The translations under genes were made by a program, and so were the position numbers. From NCBI GenBank assembly GCA_028622995.1, contig JAJQJQ010000027.1:1612001-1676000 (forward strand): a stretch of DNA of 64,000 nt. Direction: 5' to 3'. The notes below the pieces were generated by a model that saw only the letters and a list, made by a program, of their open reading frames with translations, was not told the DNA's origin and did not search any database. The DNA is from Panagrolaimus kolymaensis (lineage: Eukaryota; Nematoda; Chromadorea; Rhabditida; Panagrolaimidae). Shown here one piece after another: positions 24,860 through 37,213 of the stretch (its first letter is position 1; each line of letters begins with the position of its first letter).

Positions 24860-25268
24860 GTTTTCTTATGAGAAATGTAAAATATGTATTCGATCGATTA
24901 ATTCAACGTAGTTGAAAACCGAAAGAATGTTGTTCAAATGTTTGTTTTCGTTTAACAATAGATGATATAGCTCAATTATAAGAAGATCTTATCTTCAAAC
25001 AAGAGCACAAGCAGTGATTGATAATGCCAGTTGTCTTAGACAATTAACAATATGCTTAAATAACGATCAAAATATGCGATTCGCTGATCACAGTGATTTT
25101 ATAACGTTATAAAAATATTCGATGATCAACCACTTTGGAAAGTCAAAGATATATTAGATGAAGTTTTCACCAACAATGAACCAAGCCAACGGTTTTGGTG
25201 GTCAAGGTTTTAGAAAAATCACGATGTTAAATAAATAAATGAATTCGCTGATTCAAATATAAATTATT

Positions 25269-25444
25269 AAGCCAAATGGCGATAAAGGGCCCAAAGGCGA
25301 TAAAATAAGTAAAAGCCCAAAGGCGATAAAGGGCCAAAGGGCGATAGAAAAAAAGTTAAGCCAAAAGGCGATAAAGAAGTAAAGAGCCAAAAGGCGATAG
25401 AGAGTCGAAAGACGATAAAATTGTTAAAGCACAAAGGCGATAGC
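25269..25444 (-). repeat. Tandem repeat in the LTR element leader
   Basis: About eight imperfect copies of a unit near AGCCCAAAGGCGATAAA lie head to tail, separated by variable 2-10 nt spacers, just downstream of the primer site in the element's 5' leader. They could be a packaging or structural signal, or slippage products of reverse transcription. Confidence 0.85.
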
Positions 25445-25533
25445 AAGTTAAACCCACAAAAAAATCAGCACAATCAGAAGCCCACTTGAGGGTGCACCAG
25501 ATTTCCTTGAGTTGAACTGCCCAGAGGCACCAA

Positions 25534-25711
25534 TGTTGCGGCGATCAGGACACCACAAACAGTATATTGAGATGAGAAAGAAGAGACGACTGTTTTCCAA
25601 ATACTTTATTCTTACACAATGAACTTATTATAATATTACATAACAAACGACAACAAAGATATTATGCTAATTTTAGGTTAGAGAAAAATGAAGATCACGA
25701 GTGTCGTGACA
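25534..25711 (-). repeat. LTR (5' LTR in element orientation)
   Basis: It is the identical partner of 23469-23646. On the minus strand it ends GCCGCAACA and is followed after one base by the primer-binding-like sequence TGGTGCCTCTGGGCAG. Confidence 0.95.
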
Positions 25712-25716
25712 GCAGG

Positions 25717-26957
25717 TGCTATAACGTTGATTAACTGTTTTGTCAAAACTCATTAATTTTTTACAGTTTTTTGTTTGCAGTTTTTTTTGAAGCTTGTTTT
25801 TTACTTTCGTGTACTTTTTTTTTGCTTTAAAAGCTTTATACTCATTCATAGATGAATTTCGAGTTATTACATTTCATGCAAAGCTGTGTTTTTTCCATGT
25901 TTTTTTGTGATGCATTTTTTTACAATAATTGTCTATCACAACTCGCTGTTTTTTTGCAGCTTATCAATAAGAAGAGCGCTGTTGGATGATGTACCTGACA
26001 CACAGCAACCAAAGAGATCATCATCCAACTTGTGTGACTAAACATTAACTACGACTCTCAATTTTTCTTGCCTTTTCAGCTTTAAAACATACCGAAAATT
26101 GAAATTTTACAATAATAAGTACATAAAATGAAAGCTTCGCTTTTTAGTTCGGTAGTTGAAATAAGAATTATATAAGCACTAAGTATTCAACTTTGTGAAT
26201 TTGAGAACCACATCCCTTCATTTTTGTTATTATTTTTTTGCTCTTTGCAATAACCCATTTTTTAGTTGAAACTATAATCAATGGTTTTTAATGGTTATTG
26301 GACTTTATCCTCAATTTTTTATTTGTGAATCAGCATTTCATGATTCTTAAACCAAACGAAAATAACACATCTCTCATTCTCAGCCAAGCTATTCATAAAA
26401 AAGCATCACCGATTTTCTTGCTTTTACATCCTTCAAAAAATAAAAAATGAATAACAAAAACATTGCTTCATTTTTTTTAATTTAACGCACCTTTTTACCT
26501 TTTTTTTGATTGTGAGAAAAATATTTCTTGTTTTTTTAAACAGTAAAAAAATAATTCTTTTCTTGTTGAATTCTCCAAACCAAACGTTGTAATAACTGGG
26601 TTTTATGGGAAAATAAAAAATAATTAAATAAAAATGTTTTTTTATTCACTAAAATTTTGATAGAAATTTAAAATCTTTCTTTTTTTACAAAATTGAGTAA
26701 GTAACAATAAGGGTTTCACGTAATTTCATAAAACAATATCCTATTTTTTTTTTATCCCATAAATTTTTTTTTCATCTTTATCACAGTTTTTGGCGATTCG
26801 GCTACTTTTAAAGCTGTTAAAATTTTTGGCTTTATTAATTACGCCTCTGATTTAATACGTGGCTAAAGTAATCGATTATCAAGTTTTGGGTTCCGCGAAA
26901 AAAAATTTCATTTATTGGGCATTTTTTTAATTTTATTATTTTTTTAGTTGAAAGGAA
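25717..26957. other. Gene-free spacer
   Basis: AT-rich sequence with long T runs lies between the LTR element and the next gene. No exon or repeat was recognised. TTTTTTTAG at about 26938-26946, 11 nt before the next ATG, could be a trans-splice or cis-splice acceptor for the following gene. Confidence 0.5.
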
Positions 26958-28103
26958 ATGTTTCGTTCTCACATTTTTTCTTTTCTGTGTGTTTTTGGTT
27001 TGGTTTCTCCAATCATTGCCAAACATCACATTATTGGAATTGAATCAACTTCCACAAAAAATTTGCTTGATTCTGAAGACGAAACCGAAACTTCGAAAGA
27101 TATCGAAGATATTTTTTATATGGTTGAAGTAAGCAGAAATATGTTTGTTGGAAGTGCACAAATTTTACGTCGGCGTTTTCCTCCACCTGAAGAGCAAATG
27201 TTAGTAAATTTAAATAACTTTTTTTTTTCTTGAAGTTTCCATAAATTTATTTAAGCGTTGTTCCAACATTCAAACAATTTATTTCGTTCACGGATCCTTT
27301 AAAAAAACTTAATGACTCAAATTTAAATACAACCATTCATCCCGAATTTGGATTTTTATCTCTCGCAAATAATATTGCCGTTAAAATGGTATGTTTTTAA
27401 ATAGGAAAAAAATAAAGTTAGGCGTTTTTTTCTTGAAATAATCCCATAAAAATTGCTTCAAAGACTTTTAACCAAAGACGCAAAAGACTCATGTAAAAAA
27501 ATAGGTCTACCACAAAATAAAATATATATGCGATCATTCGATTTATAAATACATTTTTTTCAGATCAATGTAACCAAAAATAACAAAAATGTTTTTTATG
27601 TTATTCGTCGGAATAATAATCTCAAAATCAATCAAAAATTAACTGCATATATTCATAATGGTGAAGATCCACCTCAACTTGTTGATATTAAAGTCAAAAT
27701 TATTTCATTTACTGAATGCGAAATGGCTTTCGATCCTGAAAATCTTTATCTCGTTGATAAAAAAGAACAATTTTGTACGACCCTTGGTTATGAAAATGAA
27801 TTAGCTGGCACGGATGAAGATGAAGTTAAAGCCGCTTTACTTTTTGATGAAGATAATTATTTGGTTGGAATTCAAAGTAAAGCAAATGAAAAATATGGTA
27901 AGTTTTTCTTTTCATTATTTCAACTAAAATGTAAAAAGGTTGTCTGTCAATCGAATAAGTTTCAGTCGATTGCAATCAAGAAAATGAAACAAAGTTAAGA
28001 ATATTATTTTTTAACTCACAAAATTTTTTTAGCTCTTGCAACATTTGTTCCATTCCATTGCGATTTCCTTAAACGTGTTGCTGGAAAAGAAGTTTGCTTT
28101 TAA
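26958..28103 (+). CDS. Secreted S1-protease-like protein lacking the catalytic triad (259 aa)
   Basis: Four exons join in phase: 26958-27199, 27256-27388, 27564-27897 and 28033-28103. A signal peptide (residues 1 to about 21, ending SPIIA) precedes IIGIES, which resembles the IVGG start of trypsin-like domains. Later landmarks also follow the S1 order. IHPEFGFLSLANNIAVKM matches the HPxY...NDIALLKL block, with Asn120 where the catalytic Asp should be. VKIISFTECE matches the strand with the conserved Cys. LVGIQS...FVPFHCDFLKR matches LxGIxSW...Y..WI. The His-loop TAAHC and the GDSGGP motif are absent; the equivalent of the latter reads GTDEDEVKAALLF. Proteolysis is therefore not expected; a binding, decoy or regulatory role is an inference. 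Fold assignment rests on motif order only. Confidence 0.65.
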
Positions 28104-28671
28104 TCATGTGATTCATTTTTATTTTTAAATTGAAACAATTTTCGTTAAACACAATATTTTCTATGATTCATTTACAATAAATTCATGAGACTAATTAAAA
28201 AACTTTACCTTTCGTACTCTTCGCATACGGCAAACATTAAGCTTTTGAATAATGTTAGAATGTCTTGTGTTTTTTTTAACAAAAAAAGTAAAATATTGCC
28301 AAAACCAAGCAAATGCAGTTTTTAAAAAATGAAAAGAAGTAATGAAAAAAATTTTAGTAAGCAAACGATCAAAATCCTTTAACTGTGATTAGCGAAATCA
28401 ATCTTCAAAACTAAACTTAATATTTTTGTGTGTTTTTTTGTTTTTAAATATCTTTTTTGATAATACTTTTGGAAAACTCTCTTTCGTCTAATTTCGGCAT
28501 TAAAAAGAGCATCAAAAACAATGAAAAAAAGTTCCATCGATAAATTACAGCATTTTATACAAATTTTTCTTTTTTCTCATGCTTTTTTCGCAAGACATTT
28601 TTTTTGCTTTTCGTTGCAACTTGCAAATTTCAACTTTTTCTTTCATTGTTGCAAAAACCGAAAAACGCTGA
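28104..28671. other. Gene-free spacer
   Basis: It holds the 3' end of the upstream gene (AATAAA near 28177) and AT-rich sequence. Nothing else was recognised. An open frame starting at 28521 overlaps the next gene's start in another frame and is not supported. Confidence 0.5.
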
Positions 28672-29715
28672 ATGAAAACAATGTTTGTTCTTGGTTTCGC
28701 TGTTCTTTGTTTATGCTTTTCATTTACAAAAACTTCATCATCAAAATCTCATTTTGCTTCAAATGGAATATCTTCTTATGGAAAAGCTCATGGACATGAA
28801 ATTATGATAACTACAAACATCAAAAACTTCAACCAAACTCGTGATCATCATCCTCGTCGACGTCGTGATATAACTGCAGCTGAATCATCAAGAGATCTTG
28901 CATTATATGATCAAATATTTGGTGATGATCCATATTTAATGAGTGAAAAATTATCAATGCCATTAGTTGAAGGTACTACAGAAAATATGGGTGAAGCTAA
29001 TCAAGATTGGACTATGTATTATGCTGTTGGTGGTGGAATTGGTGGAAGCATTTTACTTTTGGCTTTAATTGGAATTGGAATTTATTTCGTCGTAAAGAAA
29101 ATGAAAAAACCAAAGTATAATGTAAGTTCTTTGTCTTTTTTGTTTATCTTGTTTTTTTGAGGAGTGGGTTTCATGTATGTATGTGTTAAACAACAAAAAA
29201 GGGGTTAAATACAATGTTAGCTTTATGTGTGGATTAGTTAATCAAGCTTTAATGGTATTGTAAATATGTACTTTTCGCATGAAGTGATAGCTTTATTAGA
29301 TTGGATACTTATGTTGCTTGTTAAACTACTATATGCTTTTCTATGTGTGAGTAGCATAACCCTTCCTTTAACCTCAACTTGATGATGTTGCTTTAGTATC
29401 TTTTGTTTTTGTGTGTTTGGGCGCTGCTTCCTATTACTTTTGATGCTTTATTGAGCTTAGTTATATCATTCTAAGATATGATTCAGCAACATCGTAGTCT
29501 AACAAAAGGTTTTATGTTACTTTTGTTGCTTCTTCATTTATTTCTTTTGTTTTCATTGATGCTAATGATTTCATTTTTAGGCTGTCAAATCCAATGATAC
29601 CAAAAACAATAACAAAAACGCAAATAAGATTAACGTCGTTGCTGAAGCTGCTCCAAATCCACTTCAAAATCAAGATCTTCCATTGGCACCAACTCAATCA
29701 ACTCCAAAGAAATAA
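28672..29715 (+). CDS. Single-pass type I membrane protein (194 aa), unknown family
   Basis: Two exons join in phase 0: 28672-29121 and 29581-29715. A signal peptide (MKTMFVLGFAVLCLCFSF) is followed by an ectodomain of about 95 residues. That contains a basic run RRRRD at about residues 61-65 that fits a furin-type processing site, and then a mixed acidic/hydrophobic segment. A Gly-rich transmembrane helix (YYAVGGGIGGSILLLALIGIGIYFVV, in two parts around residues 120-145) leads into KKMKKPKY. The short cytoplasmic tail is Asn/Gln/Pro-rich and encoded mainly by the second exon. I recognise no named family. An AATAAA lies near 29760. Codon use and intron signals match neighbouring genes. Confidence 0.75.
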
Positions 29716-30206
29716 TATATCATAATTTGTATGTATCCATTTATTTATGTTGTATATAAAAATAAAGCATTTTGCCATATATAAATAATAACCATGTTTA
29801 ACTTCTTTTATGTGAACACATTTGTAAAACGTAAAAACTTGTTTACTCTGCTCCTTTTCATACAAATATAATGATTGATTCAAACGAGCTATTAACTATC
29901 AGGAGGACAAAACTCTGTTGTTTATAAGTATTATTATTGTACGTTAATACTCCATCGAAATAAGTAAAAATAAGCAATGCCATTTCCTTTGATAGAATAT
30001 TCTTTGATGGAATACGCAAACCAAAGTTGTGGTACTTTTTTTGTTAAAATTTCATAGCATTTTTGAAGTTTCTAATGACCTTAAACTTTTTTTCTTGTGA
30101 TACTCCATCGTCTCTTTATTTTTAGAAAATTGAGTGGCTTTTTGATTAATAAATGTATCAAAACAAACGTTTTTGTTAGGAAATTTTAGTTCGATGAAAA
30201 AAGTTG
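29716..30206. other. Gene-free spacer
   Basis: Apart from the AATAAA of the gene ending at 29715, no feature is seen. Minus-strand frames in this stretch are short and low-complexity. Confidence 0.5.
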
Positions 30207-30655
30207 GTTGGAAGTAGGGTAAATTATCCCGTACCTTTCCCGCGGGAACGGTACGGGATACGTTCCCGTGTTCCCATTCCCGTCAAATTTCCATTCCCGT
30301 TTTATTCCCGAGAATCATTCCCGCCGACTTTTTGTTCCCGTTAACAAGTTTAACAATTTTTGCAAAAAGCCATATTTTAGTTTTAAATTATTCCAAACAA
30401 TGAGATATGTATTATTTTGATAAGCTTTTCATTAAACTTTATTTTTTGAGACTTATAAACCATATTTTACTCAAAAAATTAAAATATTCCCTTGGGAATT
30501 CCCGGCGGGACGGTACGGGATAAGTTCCCGTCTTCCCGTTCCCGAAAAATTTTTATTCCCGTTTTATTCCCGTGAAAAATCCCGTTGTCAAACGGGAACA
30601 TTCCCGTTCCCGCATTTTTTGGAGACGGTACGGGATAATTTACCCTAGTTGGAAG
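30207..30655. mobile_element. hAT-type MITE with 8-bp target duplication
   Basis: The element 30215-30647 (433 bp) has TIRs TAGGGTAAATTATCCCGTAC and its complement. It is flanked by the perfect 8-bp duplication gttggaag (30207-30214 and 30648-30655), the size made by hAT transposases. Both subterminal parts are packed with TTCCCGT units in direct and inverted form; the middle is AT-rich. It has no coding capacity. The minus-strand frame across it (30479-30685) is a by-product of the repeats. Confidence 0.93.
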
Positions 30656-30889
30656 CACAAACTTGTACGCGTATTTTTGATTCACTCATAAATTTGCATA
30701 ACTTCATGGGAATTGCTTTCTTTCATTCTAACCACTCTTTTTTAGTTTCTTCGCAAATGAATTTTGTTTTCGCTGTCATTTTCAACTTTTGTTTCTGTCA
30801 GTGATTGGTCGTCGATCGTGTCGTTCTGCTGAAATAACTTTTCTTCTCATCTGTTCGTGTGATAAACTTCTTCAACAATAACAGCAACA

Positions 30890-32151
30890 ATGTGCATTCT
30901 CTGGTTGGGTAAAGCTGTATTGATCTTTCTCTTTTTTGTATCATCTGTTTTGCTTAATGCTGATCTCTATCTTACACGTATGTTTATTTTTCTTTTTTGG
31001 GTTTCACTTTTTGTGGTTTATCCATTTTTTGTTTTCTTTAACGAAGATTGCATAGAAAGAAAGGCGTTTGTTTAACTTTGCCATGGGTTAATGTTTGTTT
31101 CTTTCCATTAACTTTATTATATATTATTGACCTCTTTATTTCTGAAAAACTATGCCAAGGTTACTTGTAATAAGCGTTCCCTCTCTTAGCCTCGTCCTTT
31201 TACTAGTGAAACACATTTTTTGTTTGTTTACCTATCACCTAATTTGTGATTTAGTAGTGTTAGCTACCTATTGAAAGATGATGTTCTTTACTTTCTTATG
31301 TTACTTTTTTCTTTACTTATGTTTGTTTTTCAGATTGGCGCTATCATTCGTTTCCTGATAACAATCTCGTCGACAATTCAACTGTTCGTGAAAAAGAATA
31401 CATCATCATGACTGGATTTCTTGGGCGATGTGAAAAGTTTAAAGAAGATAACTCAAATATGGATGATATGCTTATTGAAATTACCAAGAATCGTACATTG
31501 AAAGAAATTATGCACAAGAATAAAACCTATCATCCTTTTTGTGAACAATGGCACAATGTCGTATGTTTTGTTTTTACTTCTTGCTTTTGGACATATTTAT
31601 GTTTTTTGTTTTTAGGAGCCTCAAATAGCCATCTATGATTTAGCTTCATTTGTTCTTTTCCTTTTTGCTGGTGCCATCCTTACTTTCAACTTCGTTTGGA
31701 CAATCGCTTCATTCTGTACATGCTGCTGGAATAAACATTTCTTGAAAGTCATTCCTGCCACATCAGCTCTTTCTGCAGTTCTCATCTTATCTGGAATGAT
31801 AGTATTTTCTGTTGGCTTTAAAGATATTGGTGGTAAACAGCTTTTTCTTACTCATTACCACTACAACTTACTGTAACTTTTTGTTTTATAGATTTCAACA
31901 GTCGCTTGAAGTATAATTATGAACATGTCATGCACAAAAACGCTTCTTGTATGTCACTTTTTTGACTTTGCTTTTCTTTAACATGGTTTTATCTTTTTTT
32001 CTCTGTTTTAGACTTGATTGGAAATGATACGGTTCAAACTGGTGGAAGTCTCTTTGCAGCTGTTATTGTCCTCCTAATCAACATCATTGCAATTGTTCTA
32101 TCAACTATGATTTCATTCTTATACAAATATGTTCCAGTTGAATCCACTTGA
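30890..32151 (+). CDS. Four-transmembrane claudin/PMP22-like protein (242 aa)
   Basis: Five exons join in phase: 30890-30977, 31334-31560, 31616-31832, 31892-31948 and 32012-32151. The topology is helix 1 (residues 8-24), an extracellular loop of about 85 residues with two cysteines (GFLGRCEKF and HPFCEQW), helix 2 (about 110-135, ending in CTCCW), helix 3 (about 150-170), a short loop with N-glycosylation sites (NAS, NDT), and helix 4 (about 208-235). The large first loop with a Cys pair, and the helix spacing, fit the claudin/PMP22/EMP superfamily. The canonical GLW...C...C signature is only approximate, so this is a topology-based call. Nematode members act at cell junctions or as channel subunits. 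An AATAAA lies near 32220. The start has a good AACAATG context. Confidence 0.7.
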
Positions 32152-34277
32152 TCCAAGAAACAATGATGATATTTTCTATTAGCTGATTTCATTTTTCTTT
32201 ATGTGTTTATATTTTTTAAAAATAAAGATTGATTGATTTGTGTGTTTTTATCGAATATGTTCTTTTACCGATCAATCAATGATTCTATCGCATCATAGCA
32301 TGCATTTCGTTTATTACAACATTTTTTGGTTTTAAAAGTTGTTACCTTTTCCTTAATTTGAAGCATTTTTTGAACGCCTCAGTAAACCAAAGCATGCTAG
32401 CTGCTTGTTAGTAATCATTTTTCTTTGTAGCGATAGTTTTTCGAAAAAAAGCTGCAGTAAGCAACCAATAAAATACAACATAAACAAAGGCGTTTGATTA
32501 TAATAATTTGTCGATGAAATTTTTTGAGTGTTTGAACTTTAACTTTCATTTATGTATGTGTGATAACCAGTTAGTCTTCATTTTCATAAATTTTGATCAT
32601 TTGTTTAGCCTCCAAATTGATTAACATTGCTGCAGCATGGTTTTACTAGTATTTGTCAAATTAAGATAGTAAACTTTATTTATTTCTCACTTTCTCTTCT
32701 TTTTTAAATCCAACAGCTTTACTACTGTAAAACTATAATATCAAAAGTGTTTACACGTTTATTTTGGGCTTTTTTAATTTATGCGACCAAAAACTAAAAA
32801 CGTACAAAATAAAATATCAAACAAAGAAAAAATGTCTTAAGTGATTTTTAATTTTTTAGCTGGTTTCTATTGTGTTATTTTTTTTCGATCTAATGGATTT
32901 ATTTCTTAAAATATTGAATTATTCATACAAAAAATCAAAAATATCATAAACAACTTACGTGTTTTAAAAAATAAAAATGGACAAATTTGGGGGATGCTAT
33001 TAAAAAAAGAAAAGCAAAAAAAAAGATAAATTATTGTTTTCAGAGACACATTGAATTACCTAAAAAAGTTTTTGAAATTTTGTGTAAAGTTTACACTTTC
33101 ATAATCTCCACCAGTGTTGTGACTCGCTCCTTCAGCTCCGGCTCCGGAGCGGAGCCGGAGCTAAGAAAAAAAAATTTGGAGCTTGAAAAGTTTTTTTTAT
33201 GAATTTACTTAAAAAATTTGTAAAAAATTGAACTAAAAAAAATATTTCGGAGCCCGGAGCGGAGCTGGAGCCCAAGAAAAAAATAGGCCGGAGCTAGGAG
33301 CGGAGCCGGAGCCACTTTTAAAATTTGACGGGAGCGCGGAGCGGAGCTGGAGCCAAAAATTATGAAAAGTAACAACACTGATCTCCACTCAAATTGGAGC
33401 TAAAGTTTGAGTATTTTCCATCATAAAAAAATTTTATTCCAAGCAAATGAAAAGAAGAACTGAGCAAAACAAACAAGAAAAGTTTTAAAAACCCATAAAG
33501 TTTATAATCGTAAAATGTTTAATCTTTAAATAAACTTGCATAACTTGGAAACACATTCTTTTTCTTTTCTAAAAATCTTAGAAAAGTTGCAATTAAAAAT
33601 TAATGGAAGAATTATTTATTAATTTCTCAGTTTTTACAAATTTATAAAGTTCATTGATTAGACGTTATTTTTTTGCTGCCGAGATTTCAAGAACTTAAAT
33701 TTTTATTTTGCCATTGTTTTACACATTTTTTCATTATCTCTCTCTCTCTATTTTGTTTTTGATTAGTAAATTTCAAGAAGAAGAAAAAAAGTGAATCAAT
33801 TTTTTTTCTATGTTATTGAAGAGACAAATCCTGTCGTTGTTCTTGGCGTCGTCAATGAGGTTTAATAATAAATAATAATAAAAAAAGCCGCGCAACCACA
33901 ACCACCGACAACCGAACGAACGCGTTCGAAACCTTTCTTTTTTTTTTTTTGCCTCCGCTTTTTTTTTGTTGTAAGTGCGGTGGTCTAAGAAGATAGTGGT
34001 TCTATTTGCGAGTGAAAGGTCACTCACCATCATTAAATTTTCATATTATTTTCATTTTTTTTTTGCAGGACAGCCACAAACAAAGCTGGCAATGAGTTAA
34101 AAGAAGAATAATGACTGCCGTTGTTATTGATCGTGTGCTACTAAAAATTCTTGATTTGCCAAATTTTTTTGCTTTGCAAACCTTTTACTAATTTTTTTTA
34201 TGTTTATTGACGGCTGTTTTTTTGTTTGTTTGTTGAATACCAGAATTTTAGAATACTCTTTTTAGAATAAAAAAATT
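32152..34277. other. Gene-free stretch with one MITE
   Basis: Apart from the MITE at 33104-33388, no feature is seen. A CTTTTTAG at about 34258-34265 shortly before the kinesin light chain ATG could be a splice or spliced-leader acceptor. The minus-strand frame at 33773-34033 is low-complexity and unsupported. Confidence 0.5.
33104..33388. mobile_element. hAT-type MITE with GGAGC-array interior
   Basis: The element 33112-33380 (269 bp) begins CAGTGTTGT and ends ACAACACTG. It is flanked by the perfect 8-bp duplication atctccac (33104-33111 and 33381-33388). The interior is built of repeated GGAGCGGAGCCGGAGCT-like units in both orientations. There is no coding capacity. End sequence and duplication size both fit hAT. 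Confidence 0.93.
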
Positions 34278-36983
<2,706 letters not shown>

Positions 36984-37213
36984 TCATTTTTACTTTTTTA
37001 AAAGCGATATTTTTTTTGGCAAACTGCAATATAAATTATTTTTATGATTCTTTAATATTTATTCTTTTAACCTTTTTTTGTTCAAATACTAAATAAATTT
37101 TTTTCCAGAAATAAACTTTATTATTAAAATAACGCATATTTACAATTTTAAGTTTATTTTATTTAGAGAAAATTAAAAATAACAAAAATTAAAAAAAAGC
37201 GAGCTTTATTTAT

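Larger units (their letters stand above)
23464..25716 (-). mobile_element. Short non-autonomous LTR retrotransposon
   Basis: Two 178-bp LTRs (23469-23646 and 25534-25711) appear identical, start TG and end CA. They are flanked by the 5-bp duplication gcagg at 23464-23468 and 25712-25716. The element is oriented on the minus strand: AATAAA lies in the LTR in that sense, a tRNA-like primer site TGGTGCCTCTGGGCAG begins one base after the 5' LTR, and a short purine run GGGAA abuts the 3' LTR. The 1.9-kb interior has one ORF in the gag position and no protease, reverse transcriptase or integrase. It must therefore rely on a relative for movement. Identical LTRs indicate recent insertion. Confidence 0.93.

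Noticed and set aside
23464..25716. Possibility that the identical 178-bp repeats are a simple segmental duplication
   Set aside because: TG...CA ends, a perfect 5-bp duplication, a primer-like site and an internal polyadenylation signal fit an LTR element much better.
30479..30685. Minus-strand frame across the hAT-type MITE
   Set aside because: Product of the TTCCCGT repeats, not a gene.
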